Shown in pieces: positions 11,878-22,585 of a stretch of DNA of 64,000 nt. The stretch lies in contig JAOWBW010000439.1 in NCBI GenBank assembly GCA_026119855.1, forward strand, positions 62,001 through 126,000, written 5' to 3'. Both the position numbers and the translations under genes were made by a program. Each line of letters opens with the position of its first letter. Positions within the stretch are counted from its first letter, which is position 1. The DNA comes from Campanula takesimana. Taxonomy: Eukaryota > Streptophyta > Magnoliopsida > Asterales > Campanulaceae. The notes under the pieces were generated by a model that made no database searches, had not been told where the DNA came from, and saw only the letters and a program-made list of their open reading frames with translations.

Positions 11878-12045
11878 TTTTGGGGGAAACTAGTTCCTCC
11901 ATAAGTTATAAAAAATCATGTTTTTTTAACCCTTTTTAAACCCTAAAAGGCCTAAACGCTAAACCTTAAACCCTAAACCCTAAACTTTAACCCTTATAAA
12001 AACAGGACTTTTTATAACTTATGGAGAAACTAGTTTCCCCCAAAA
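11878..12045. repeat. foldback element enclosing telomere-like repeats
   Basis: The left arm TTTTGGGGGAAACTAGTT and CCATAAGTTATAAAAA is matched by the inverted right arm TTTTTATAACTTATGG and AACTAGTTTCCCCCAAAA. The spacer contains CCCTAAA-type units (for example AAACCCTAAACCCTAAAC near 11970), the plant telomere motif. No clear target duplication. Confidence 0.75.
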
Positions 12046-12209
12046 TTTTCATACGAAAAACAGGTCTACTGATAATCGTAATAATTTTGACTCTTTTACT
12101 TTTGAGTGCATTTTATTTTTGAGTACAGTTCGCGATATGTTATATTTTTATTTGTCCTTTTCAATGACAAATCTCAATACAATAATTATACTTTTATGTG
12201 CCCTTAAAA
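12046..12209. other. short intergenic spacer
   Basis: AT-rich sequence between the foldback element and the relic TIR element. No feature recognised. Confidence 0.4.
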
Positions 12210-12913
12210 TAAAGTGAAAATATGGGGAAAAACGTGTTTTCCATAGTGATTATGAGAAACATCTTTTTAAAGGCGCGGTGACAATTTTGTAAATAACTAG
12301 AACTTCGGGCGCGATGACATTTTTGTAAATAGTTGAAACGGTTCTGGATATCAATATAATGTTCCCTGGATATGATTTTTAAGCTCATTTTAAGAATGTC
12401 ATGGCCAAGAAACATTCTGGATATCAACCTCAAAAGGTTTGGACATCAATAATAAAGTCATATGGATATGATTTCAAACATATTTGAACAAGGTCATGGT
12501 CCACAAACTCAAGCTCAAAAGGTTCTGGATATAAATAATGAAGTCTTCTGGATATATAATTTAACAAGCACATATGATATATCGTCAGTGGAAAAAAAAT
12601 GAAATTTATTTTAGTGCAAGTGAGAGTGTATTTTAGTGTCCGTTTTAGTGCTTTTGATAATCAATTGTAGTGTTTTTTTAGCCAGTGAGCATTTTGAAAC
12701 AACCTTTAAAGCTAATGACTAATAAGCAGAACCCGTGAGACTGATAGCCAGAACATTTGGAACGGATAAGCAAGTAGTTTTTTTTTTCAAAGGAAATTTA
12801 GAAACCTACAAAAGTCATAAGGCTTCGCGCCTCTTGATTATGAGTTTAAAAACCTCAAAAGACGTCATTTAAGCCCTCATACGAGCCTTTGAGGTTTTTA
12901 TAGATGTCTAGTA

Positions 12914-13913
12914 TGTAACGACCCGAAAACCCGTTTCTATTTTCTTAGTAATAAAGAATTGATTATTTATTTATTGTCTATTTATTTATTTAAATTATTT
13001 ATTTATTTAAATAATTATGTGTGCATTTTGTGTTACATAATATCTTATGCCTAGCATTTTAATTGATCATTTGTGCTAGTGTAGAGTTATTGGGTCTTAG
13101 TTGTTAGTGGGGAGTATGGGTTTATGTGTTCTAGTTGGGTCTAGAGGGGGCCTAGGTAAAACATTTTATTTCTTCACCCTACTCCTTCCTCATCCCTCCT
13201 CCCTCGCCTCACATTTTCATTTCCCTCTCTCTCCTCCATTGTTGGGTAAAGAAAAGGTAAGAATTCTCCCTCCTTTTCTCTTCAGTTTGACCATCTTCCT
13301 CCCATTATTTCCTAATGCTCATTTTATGAAAAATGCTTAGATCGTCGCTAGAATCGTAAAGAGCTAAGAAAAGTCGAATTCCGTCATCTTTGATAAATTC
13401 CAAGTAAGTTACTTTTCCCCCATTTTTATGCTAAAATGTTCATCACTTGTTTGAATGATGCTTTAGTGATATATATGATGTTTTGGTTGAGTTTAGGATT
13501 TATTTGGATTTTTGGTTAAATTTGTGATAATATGAATGTTGGGGTTAAATCTTAGTTTGGGTTGATAGATGTTGTTATTTAGGTCCCTTATAAGTTTATA
13601 AGTTGTTTGGGTTCATGGTTAGGCTTGTTGGAAGGATTGATTTTGAGAAATTTGTGAATTGGTAAGAAAATGTGAAGAACCCAGTTGCTGGTTGCCCAGA
13701 TCGCCGACCGGGCGCCCGCCCGGGTTTAGCTAGGCGCCCGCCCACCTGGCCATTCTCCTTCGGTCAACCTCCTGGCTAAATGAGCGCCCGCCCGCCCCCT
13801 AATTTCAGGAATTATGTTTGGTTTGTCTAAGTCTAGATTATGTTCTTAGCCTAGGTTTCGGGTACTACTCTCGTAGGCTTAATTGGTCACTGTAGAATAC
13901 TCTAGTGTGGAAA
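12914..13913 (+). repeat. 5' LTR of outer retrotransposon, first part
   Basis: Matches the first about 1 kb of the 3' LTR (from 29962) and stops at GGAAA, where the reversed solo LTR was inserted. Contains a GC-rich patch of GGGCGCCCGCCC words at 13700-13798 within otherwise AT-rich DNA. Confidence 0.9.
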
Positions 13914-13964
13914 TGTCGTGCCCCGGAAATTTCAAAAATCCATAAATATAAAATTTACAATATA

Positions 13965-16072
13965 TGTAGCGACCCCAAAACCCGTCCCTATTTATTTTAT
14001 AATTTTGGGGATTTTTATTTGACTTATATGTGCATTTTATGTGTTGCATCATATTTTATGATTTGCATATCATACTTGATTATCTGTATTATTTACTTAG
14101 TTAGTAAAAATAATGATTAAAGGAGTTAAATGATTGAGTTGAAACTTTAGGGTCCTAGTTGAAATTATAAGTTAAGGGGCTTAAGTGTTAACTTTGAAAG
14201 TTGGGTGACCAAAATGTAAAAAGGGTAAAGATATTTATAAGAAACTTTCCCTTCTTCCTTCTCTGTGTTTACAAATTTCATCAGTAACATTTCTTCCTCG
14301 TATCAGTTAGGGTTAGGAGAAAAAGGTAAGTTCGACTCATTTCGATTTAATTCTTTTTATTTACTTACCCGTTTTAAAAACTAATTATATAAAAATGATC
14401 AGGGCGTCGAGTAGGTCATTTCTAGCCGAACAAAACTTATTTCAGCGATACTTTTTCTGGAACTAGGTAAGTTACTAATTCCCCTTTAAATGTTAAAATA
14501 GTCATATATGCTATATATGATACTCCTACTTGTTAATTTTGTGTTTTGGGTAATATTTGCTATACTTGTAATTTTGGGACAACGGGAGTATATGATCTTG
14601 GTTATAGCTGGTGTTGTAATGGTTTAGAAGCCATATTGAAATCTTAATGGAAGTTGCTAATGTTGTGACTAATGTTGGGTAGTATTTTGTGTATATAGGT
14701 TATGCTTGTGAAACAAAAGGAGTAAACTTTGGTTAAGTTTTTAGGCCAGCCGGGTGATGTGGGCGGCCGCCCAAAAATGGGTGTGCGGCCGCACATCTAT
14801 CTGAAGGGTTTTCTTCTTGGGTCAGAGCATTTGGGCGGCCGCACAGCCCTGTTTGGGCGACCGCCCAGTTGTCTGAAAAAGTTTAGAGTTTTAACTAAGG
14901 GGTTTAGAGATCAACCTTGGTCTAGTTTTGGGTAGTGTCCTAAAGTACTTAGATGATTGTTGTGGAATGTTAGTAATGGATTAAATGTCCTTTTTATGGA
15001 CTCTTTATAAGGATTCTTTGTGTGCATCTTGTGATGTATTTGGCTTAGTTACTTCTTGGATTAAATGCCCCGGGTTGTGTTTAGCAAGTATTCATTACTG
15101 TGCTTTTGTAAAAGTCCAGCTGGTCTTGTTGTGGAGTCAGCCAATGGAAAGATTATAGTGGTACAGGTAAGTCCACTATAAGGTTTTCCATTGGAGCTTG
15201 TGAGTCAGGCGGTGGGAGAATTATAGTGGCACAAGCCAAGTTCACTATAAGATGTCCACTGTGCCTTTTAGTTTCCCCAGTCCAGATTGGCCTTGGATGG
15301 GATGAATTGCTCCCTTTGGTGAGTATTTGGGTTATGACTTTGTGTCATATTTCCCTCTCTGGTTACTTGGTTCTATTGGTTATGATTTGGTTTTCGGGAT
15401 CCCGACAGCTTCAGCTATTTATGCTGCTCAGATGGTTTTCTCTGATGGGTTTCTCAGTTGGATTTCTCATCAGTTATGGTTATTGGTTAAACCTTGGCTT
15501 TGGTATCCACCGGAGTGTGGGCTATGTGATAAATGTGATATATGAGTTAATGTTATCTCTCATGCTATATGCTATATGTTTACTTGTTGATATTGTTTCT
15601 TTATGATCATCATATCAGCATGTAATGTAGTTGCATTTTAGTAGCTTACTGAGATTTATTCTCACCCTTATTTGTTTACTGTTTTAGATAAAGGCGGGTC
15701 CAGGGATAGGACACTTGGCACGGGAGGACGTTGGTTTGGGTAAGAGTTGGGACTTATTTTGTTGAAGGTTACATTATGTAAATGTAAACCCTTTGGGTAG
15801 AGTAACCGTACTTCTTATGGTTCCATCTATTTTGGTAAAGGTTGATGTATGTACATTTGTTTAAAAGTTTGTAAGCCTTCGGGCTAAGTACTTTCGCTGT
15901 GAAAGTGTTTGTAAAAGTTTGTTTCAAGTTAAGTGAAGTCTTTGAACTTCAAGTGTGTTTTGTGCCACTTTCTAAAAGGACATTTCGAAAATTTTTCTAA
16001 AAGGTTTCATAACGTCTTCCGTTCGTGTCCCGAGCGTGGGGCCAAGTAGGACCACGGGTACGGGGCGCGACA
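13965..16072 (+). repeat. 5' LTR of inner chromovirus
   Basis: Starts TGTAGCGACCCC, ends GGGGCGCGACA. Contains four related GC-rich palindromic words (GGGCGGCCGCCC, TGCGGCCGCAC, GGGCGGCCGCAC, GGGCGACCGCCC) at 14760-14870, and paired ATTATAGTGG/CCACTATAA words near 15155-15250. Confidence 0.95.
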
Positions 16073-16074
16073 GT

Positions 16075-16086
16075 TGGTATCAGAGC
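16075..16086 (+). other. primer-binding site, initiator-Met tRNA
   Basis: TGGTATCAGAGC two bases after the LTR end, the standard plant iMet primer site for minus-strand DNA synthesis. Confidence 0.95.
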
Positions 16087-16182
16087 TAGGTTGTAGATGG
16101 TCTAGAATGACTAAATGACCTAGGAGGGTAGTAGAGTATTGAGTGAGTAACGTTAAGTGTTTGATGCAGGTATTCATTAAAA

Positions 16183-17354
16183 ATGGGTGAAACTGACGGA
16201 GATCAGGCCGGCTCTTCGGGGCAAGGGGATGCCAGAGAAGAGGCTCGAATTATGTTTCAAGGAATGTTTGAAGCAGCGATGAAAACTATAAATGATCAGA
16301 GGCAAGAAAGGGAACAGGTACCACAAGATATGGCCTAGAACAGTTTCTGAAAATGAAGCCTATGGAGTATGATGGAGAGCCCGATGTATCTAAAACTGAA
16401 AGGTGGATTGAATCAATGGAAAAGATCTTTGATGCTTTGAGATGTTCGGAGGAAGATCAAGTCAGGTTTGCTACCTATAAACTGAATGGAGCGGCTGAGC
16501 ATTGGTGGAAAGCTTTGAAAACAAAATGGGATGAGACTCATGTGCCTTATACTTGGGAGAATTTTCTGGGAAAGTTTAAAGAACACTTCATTCCTCGAGT
16601 AGATCAAGACAGGAAGGAGATGGAATTTCTTAACTTGGAGCAAGGCTCTATGTCAATTGCTCAATATTCAGCTAAATTTTCAGAGTTGTCCAGGTATTGT
16701 ACTCACCTAGTGGCAACTGAGGAGAGGAAGGCTTCGAGGTTTGTAAAAGGTTTGAAAACTGTGATTAGAACTCAGCTAGTATCCCATAAGTTGCAAGATT
16801 TTCAGGATGCAGTGGATCGAGCTTACCAGGTGGAGCATGACATTGAGGAACATAAAAGGAAAATGGAATTGTTAGGCGCTGGGAAGCAAGTTAGGCAACC
16901 ACAACATGGTGATAATCGAGGAAATCAAGGTGGATCTTCACAATTCAAAGGGTCTTCTCAAAGACAGTCAGGTAATAGAAATCTAAGTAACACTTCAGGG
17001 AGTCAGAGTAAAGGAGTTTGTAATTATTGTCAGAAAGAAGGGCATTCAGAAGAGAGATGTTGGAAGAAGCAGGGCAAGTGTTTGAACTGTGGTCAGTTAG
17101 GACATTTTCAGAGGGATTGCCCTAAGTATAGGATGCAAGCATCGGGAAGTGTGGTTGGGTCCTCTCAGGGTCAGAAGAGGGATTCCTCAGGCAAGCCTAA
17201 GGTTCAGGGTCGTGTTTTTGCTATTTCTCAGCAACAGGCTTCGGAGTCATCTAATGTGATAGGAGGTATTATTTCTGTGTCTAGTTTGAGGGCACGTACA
17301 CTTATAGACCCTGGCTCATCGCATTCTTATGTGTCTTTGTATTTTGCTTCTTGA
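16183..17354 (+). pseudogene. gag polyprotein with protease start, frameshifted
   Basis: Capsid/nucleocapsid precursor of the inner element. The first ATG (16183) opens about 50 codons to a TAG near 16336. The reading then continues in another frame (16353 onward) with the retrotransposon gag core, including WWKAL and a long capsid helix region. Two CCHC zinc knuckles follow, CNYCQKEGHSEERC and CLNCGQLGHFQRDC. The protease begins with LIDPGSSHSY, where the usual Ser or Thr after the catalytic Asp is Pro. A TGA at 17352-17354 ends the frame. So there is at least one frameshift, one stop and one active-site change. Confidence 0.9.
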
Positions 17355-17708
17355 TTGCATTTGTCTTCTGAATCTCTACCTTATGTGTTAGAGGTGTCAA
17401 CTCCTATAGGGGAGTGTTTGGTGACCAATGAGGTGTTGCATTCTTGTGATGTGCATATACGTGAGCATGTTTTACCTGCTGATTTAGTTATCTTACCATT
17501 ACAAGATTTTGATGTTATCTTGGGTATGGATTGGTTGGGTAAATATCATGCGTCTGTTGATTGTGCTAATAAAGTGGTCACATTTTCTATCCCTAATGTT
17601 CCTAAGTTTTCTTTTGAAACTGTTCCCTGGGGTAGAGATATTCGAATTATTTCTTATATGAAGGCTAGAAAGTTGTTGAACCGTGGTGTGTGCGGGGTAT
17701 TTGGCTAG
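17355..17708 (+). pseudogene. protease remainder of inner chromovirus
   Basis: Same frame as gag, directly after the TGA. Contains the second conserved retropepsin block, DVILGMDWLGKYHASVDC. The frame then shifts close to 17690-17700, where the polymerase frame takes over. Not translatable with gag as it stands. Confidence 0.85.
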
Positions 17709-18594
17709 TGTTCTTGATACTACTAAAAGGGTTCTTGATATTGGGGATGTGCCTATTGTTAAAGAATTTTCAGATGTATTTTCTTCTGAGTATGCTATGC
17801 CTCCTGACCGGGAAATAGAGTTCTGTATTGACTTACTCCCAGGTACGGCTCCTATATCTGAGGCACCTTACAGAATGGCCCCAGCTGAATTGAAAGAGTT
17901 GAAGGTTCAGTTGCAAGAGTTACTTGATCGAGGATTCATTCGTCCTAGTGTATCACCGTGGGGAGCTCCAGTATTGTTTGTTAAAAAGAAAGATGGGTCC
18001 TTGAGGCTGTGTATTGACTACAGAAAGCTGAATCAGGTAACTATAAAGAATAAATATCCGCTTCCTCATATTGATGATTTATTTGATCAACTTCAGGGGT
18101 CAGTTGTCTTTTCAAAACTTGATTTGAGGAGTGGGTACCATCAGTTGAAAATCCGTTCTGAAGACATTTCTAAAACTGCTTTTCGTAGTAGATATGGCGA
18201 TTATGAGTTTCTTGTTATGCCTTTCGGGTTGACTAATGCTCCGGCTGTTTTTATGGGTATGATGAACAGAGTCTTTAAACCTTATCTTGATACCTTCGTG
18301 GTTGTATTTATTGATGATATTCTGGTTTATTCCAAGTCCCGGGAAGAGCATGAACAGCAATTGCGAATGGTTTTATCTATTCTTCGTGAGAAGCAGTTGT
18401 TTGCTAAATTCAGTAAATGTGCTTTTTGGCTCAATGAAGTATCTTTTCTTGGGCATGTGATTTCTAATAAAGGTATATCAGTTGAAGGGTTGAAGAAGAG
18501 ATTGACTACAGCTCCTATTCTCGCCCTACCTAATGGTAATGATGATTTGGTAATCTATAGTGATGCTTCTAAAGAAGCCTCGGGTGTGTATTAA
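17683..18594 (+). pseudogene. reverse transcriptase and start of RNase H, internally deleted
   Basis: RT fingers and palm are well preserved: WGAPVLFVKKKDGSLR, RLCIDYRKLN, SKLDLRSGYHQ, FGLTNAPAVF, and the catalytic FIDDILVYS. After GHVISNKGISVEG the sequence jumps directly to LKKRLTTAPILALP, so the connection between RT and RNase H is shortened, in frame, by several tens of residues relative to family members. The RNase H start (VIYSDASKEASGV) runs into a TAA at 18592-18594 because of a one-base-type frameshift. Confidence 0.9.
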
Positions 18595-19643
18595 TGCAGA
18601 ATGGAAGGGTTATTGCGTATGCTTCGAGAAAGTTGACTCCGAGTGAGCAGAATTATCCTACCCATGATATGGAGCTTGCAGCTATTGTCTTTGCATTGCA
18701 CACGTGGAAACATTATCTTTATGGAGCAAAGTTTGAGATTTTCACAGATCATCAGAGTTTGAAGTATTTTTTCTCCCAGAAAGAGTTGAATAATAGACAA
18801 CGAAGATGGATGGAGCTGTTGAAGGATTACGATTGCACAATTTCTTATCATCCGGGCAAGGCAAATGTGGTAGCTGATGCTATTAGCCGGAAGTCTTATG
18901 TAGCTTCATTGATGGTGCGGGAATGGAAGATGTTGGAGGATGCTCGAGATTGGAGTCCTTATGAATCAAAGCATGGAGCTATGTTTGCGAACATTCAAGT
19001 ATTTCCAACTTTAGTTCAACAAATAAAGGAAGCTCAGAAGGATGACCCGGAATTGGTAAAGATTATGGATAAAATCAAAGATGGTAAATTTGAGGATTTC
19101 TCCCTCAGTCCTGAAGGGGTATTGACTTTCAGAGGTCGTTTGTGTGTACCTAATGTGGATGGGATTAAACACCAAGTTCTTAATGAAGGTCATAAATCAA
19201 GGTATACTATTCATCCCGGGAATACTAAAATGTATCAGAATTTGAAGCAACACTTTTGGTGGAATAATATGAAGAGAGAAATAGCGGATTATGTATCCAA
19301 GTGCTTAACATGTCAACAAGTTAAAGCTGAACATCAAAGGCCTGCAGGATTTCTTAAACCATTAGAGATTCCAGAATGGAAGTGGGAACATGTTACTATG
19401 GATTTTGTGACAGGGTTACCTCGTACTCGAAGAAGGTTTGATGCGGTTTGGGTGATTGTTGATAGATTGACAAAGTCTTCTCATTTTCTACCTATTGAGA
19501 TCGGGTATTCTATGGAAAAGCTTGCAACTTTGTACATTAATGAGATCGTGAGATTACATGGAGTTCCAGTGAGTATTGTATCTGATCACATCTCGGTTTT
19601 GGAAAGCGTTTCAGAAGGCTTTGGGTTCAGAGTTGAGATTTAG
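18594..19643 (+). pseudogene. RNase H remainder and integrase N-terminal half
   Basis: RNase H tail (FTDHQSLKYFF, RWMELLKDYD, VVADAISRK), then the HHCC zinc-binding domain of integrase (HxxxxxxxH near GHKSRYTIHPG, CLTCQQVK) and the core with its first catalytic Asp in TMDFVTGLP. A small deletion near 19588 disrupts the block that carries the second acidic residue and throws the frame, which then ends at 19643. Confidence 0.9.
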
Positions 19644-20436
19644 TACAGCTTTTTATCCTCAAACAGATGGCCAGTCCGAGAGAACTATCCAGATTCTCGA
19701 GGATATGTTGAGGGCTTGCTCAGTTGATTTTTCAGATTCGTGGGATATTCATTTGCCTCTCGTAGAGTTTGCTTATAATAACAGTTTTCAGTCCAGTATT
19801 GGGATGGCTCCATATGAAGCCTTGTATGGAAGGAAATGTCGGTCTCCTATCTGTTGGGATGAAGTGGGAGAAGCCAAGATTTGGGGTGTTCAGATGGTTA
19901 ATGATTCAGTTGAGAAGGTTAAACTTATTCGAGATCGTTTGGGTACTGCCCAGAGTAGGCAGAAAAGCTACGCTGATCATCGGAGGCGAGATCTTGAGTT
20001 CGAAAAGGGTGACTTTGTGTTTTTGAAGGTTTCCCCTAAGGTTGGTATTCGAAGATATGGGAAGAAAGGCAAGCTTGCTCCGAGGTTTATTGGTCCATTT
20101 GAGATTCTTGAAAGAGTGGGGGATCGGGCTTATCGTCTTGCATTACCTCCTTCTCTTGATAAGATCCATAATGTGTTTCATGTTTCTATGCTTCGGAAGT
20201 ATGTGTATGATTCTTCTCATGTTCTATCTGAGGTACCCGAGGATATTGAGCCGAGTATGTCGTATGAGGAACATCCAGTCCAAGTCATTGATTCGAAGGT
20301 GCAAGAATTGAGAAACAAAAGTATCCCTCTTGTTCGAGTTGTGTGGAGGAATCACAATGTGGAAGAATCGACTTGGGAGCTTCGGGAGGAGATCGAGAGG
20401 AAGTACCCTTGGTTGTTTGAGGGCCTCGGTAAGTAA
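19576..20436 (+). pseudogene. integrase C-terminal half with chromodomain-like tail
   Basis: Continues the integrase after the frameshift. The catalytic Glu region (QTDGQSERTIQ), the GPY/F module (KLAPRFIGPFEIL) and the VFHVSMLRKY block are intact. The tail (HPVQVIDSKVQELRN, LVRVVWRNHNVEESTWELR) is the chromodomain-type module that chromoviruses use to target chromatin. Ends in a normal TAA just before the polypurine tract. Confidence 0.9.
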
Positions 20437-20463
20437 CCCTAAAATTCGGGACGAATTTTCTTT

Positions 20464-20477
20464 TAAGGGGGAGTGAT
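20464..20477 (+). other. polypurine tract of inner chromovirus
   Basis: TAAGGGGGAGTGAT directly before the 3' LTR, the usual plus-strand primer site. Confidence 0.8.
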
Positions 20478-22585
20478 TGTAGCGACCCCAAAACCCGTCC
20501 CTATTTATTTTATAATTTTGGGGATTTTTATTTGACTTATATGTGCATTTTATGTGTTGCATCATATTTTATGATTTGCATATCATACTTGATTATCTGT
20601 ATTATTTACTTAGTTAGTAAAAATAATGATTAAAGGAGTTAAATGATTAAGTTGAAACTTTAGGGTCCTAGTTGAAATTATAAGTTAAGGGGCTTAAGTG
20701 TTAACTTTGAAAGTTGGGTGACCAAAATGTAAAAAGGGTAAAGATATTTATAAGAAACTTTCCCTTCTTCCTTCTCTGTGTTTACAAATTTCATCAGCAA
20801 CATTTCTTCCTCGTATCAGTTAGGGTTAGGAGAAAAAGGTAAGTTCGACTCATTTCGATTTAATTCTTTTTATTTACTTACCCGTTTTAAAAACTAATTA
20901 TATAAAAATGATCAGGGCGTCGAGTAGGTCATTTCTAGCCGAACAAAACTTATTTCAGCGATACTTTTTCTGGAACTAGGTAAGTTACTAATTCCCCTTA
21001 AATGTTAAAATAGTCATATATGCTATATATGATACTCCTACTTGTTAATTTTGTGTTTTGGGTAATATTTGCTATACTTGTAATTTTGGGACAACGGGAG
21101 TATATGATCTTGGTTATAGCTGGTGTTGTAATGGTTTAGAAGCCATATTGAAATCTTAATGGAAGTTGCTAATGTTGTGACTAATGTTGGGTAGTAGCTT
21201 GTGTATATAGGTTATGCTTGTGAAACAAAAGGAGTAAACTTTGGTTAAGTTTTTAGGCCTGCCGGGTGATGTGGGCGGCCGCCCAAAAATGGGTGTGCGG
21301 CCGCACATCTATCTGAAGGGTTTTCTTCTTGGGTCAGAGCATTTGGGCGGCCGCACAGCCCTGTTTGGGCGACCGCCCAGTTGTCTGAAAAAGTTTAGAG
21401 TTTTAACTAAGGGGTTTAGAGATCAACCTTGGTCTAGTTTTGGGTAGTGTCCTAAAGTACTTAGATGATTGTTGTGGAATGTTAGTAATGGATTAAATGT
21501 CCTTTTTATGGACTCTTTATAAGGATTCTTTGTGTGCATCTTGTGATGTATTTGGCTTAGTTCCTTCTTGGATTAAATGCCCCGGGTTGTGTTTAGCAAG
21601 TATTCATTACTGTGCTTTTGTAAAAGTCCAGCTGGTCTTGTTGTGGAGTCAGCCAATGGAAAGATTATAGTGGTACAGGTAAGTCCACTATAAGGTTTTC
21701 CATTGGAGCTTGTGAGTCAGGCGGTGGGAGAATTATAGTGGCACAAGCCAAGTTCACTATAAGATGTCCACTGTGCCTTTTCGTTTCCCCAGTCCAGATT
21801 GGCCTTGGATGGGATGAATTGCTCCCTTTGGTGAGTATTTGGGTTATGACTTTGTGTCATATTTCCCTCTCTGGTTACTTGGTTCTATTGTTTATGATTT
21901 GGTTTTCGGGATCCCGACAGCTTCAGCTATTTATGCTGCTCAGATGGTTTTCTCTGATGGGTTTCTCAGTTGGATTTCTCATCAGTTATGGTTATTGGTT
22001 AAACCTTGGCTTTGGTATCCACCGGAGTGTGGGCTATGTGATAAATGTGATATATGAGTTAATGTTATCTCTCATGCTATATGCTATATGTTTACTTGTT
22101 GATATTGTTTCTTTATGATCATCATATCAGCATGTAATGTAGTTGCATTTTAGTAGCTTACTGAGATTTATTCTCACCCTTATTTGTTTACTGTTTTAGA
22201 TAAAGGCGGGTCCAGGGGATAGGACACTTGGCACGGGAGGACGTTGGTTTGGGTAAGAGTTGGGACTTATTTTGTTGAAGGTTACATTATGTAAATGTAA
22301 ACCCTTTGGGTAGAGTAACCGTACTTCTTATGGTTCCATCTATTTTGGTAAAGGTTGATGTATGTACATTTGTTTAAAAGTTTGTAAGCCTTCGGGCTAA
22401 GTACTTTCGCTGTGAAAGTGTTTGTAAAAGTTTGTTTCAAGTTAAGTGAAGTCTTTGAACTTCAAGTGTGTTTTGTGCCACTTTCTAAAAGGACATTTCG
22501 AAAAATTTTCTAAAAGGTTTCATAACGTCTTCCGTTCGTGTCCCGAACGTGGGGCCAAGTAGGACCACGGGTACGGGGCGCGACA
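20478..22585 (+). repeat. 3' LTR of inner chromovirus
   Basis: Same length as the 5' LTR. Visible differences are scattered substitutions and single-base indels, for example GTAGTAGCTTG here against GTAGTATTTTG. The 126-residue ORF seen in both LTRs is a by-product of shared descent, not a gene. Confidence 0.95.

Larger units (their letters stand above)
13965..22585 (+). mobile_element. full-length chromovirus (Ty3/gypsy, Tekay/Del-like), coding-defective
   Basis: 8.6 kb with LTRs 13965-16072 and 20478-22585, both 2108 bp and differing at only about a dozen positions by eye. Target duplication ATATA at 13960-13964 and 22586-22590. Order PBS, gag, protease, reverse transcriptase, RNase H, integrase with C-terminal chromodomain-like tail, polypurine tract. 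Every coding segment is broken by a stop, frameshift or deletion although the LTRs are nearly identical, so this copy probably moved with proteins made elsewhere. Tekay/Del placement rests on the C-terminal tail and element layout. Confidence 0.95.

Noticed and set aside
13101..13340. 79-residue ORF, repeated at 30149-30388
   Set aside because: Part of the outer family's LTR. The pyrimidine-rich reading is low complexity.
15226..15606. 126-residue hydrophobic ORF, repeated at 21738-22118
   Set aside because: It lies in both LTRs of one element, which are identical by descent. No domain and no reason to think it is translated.
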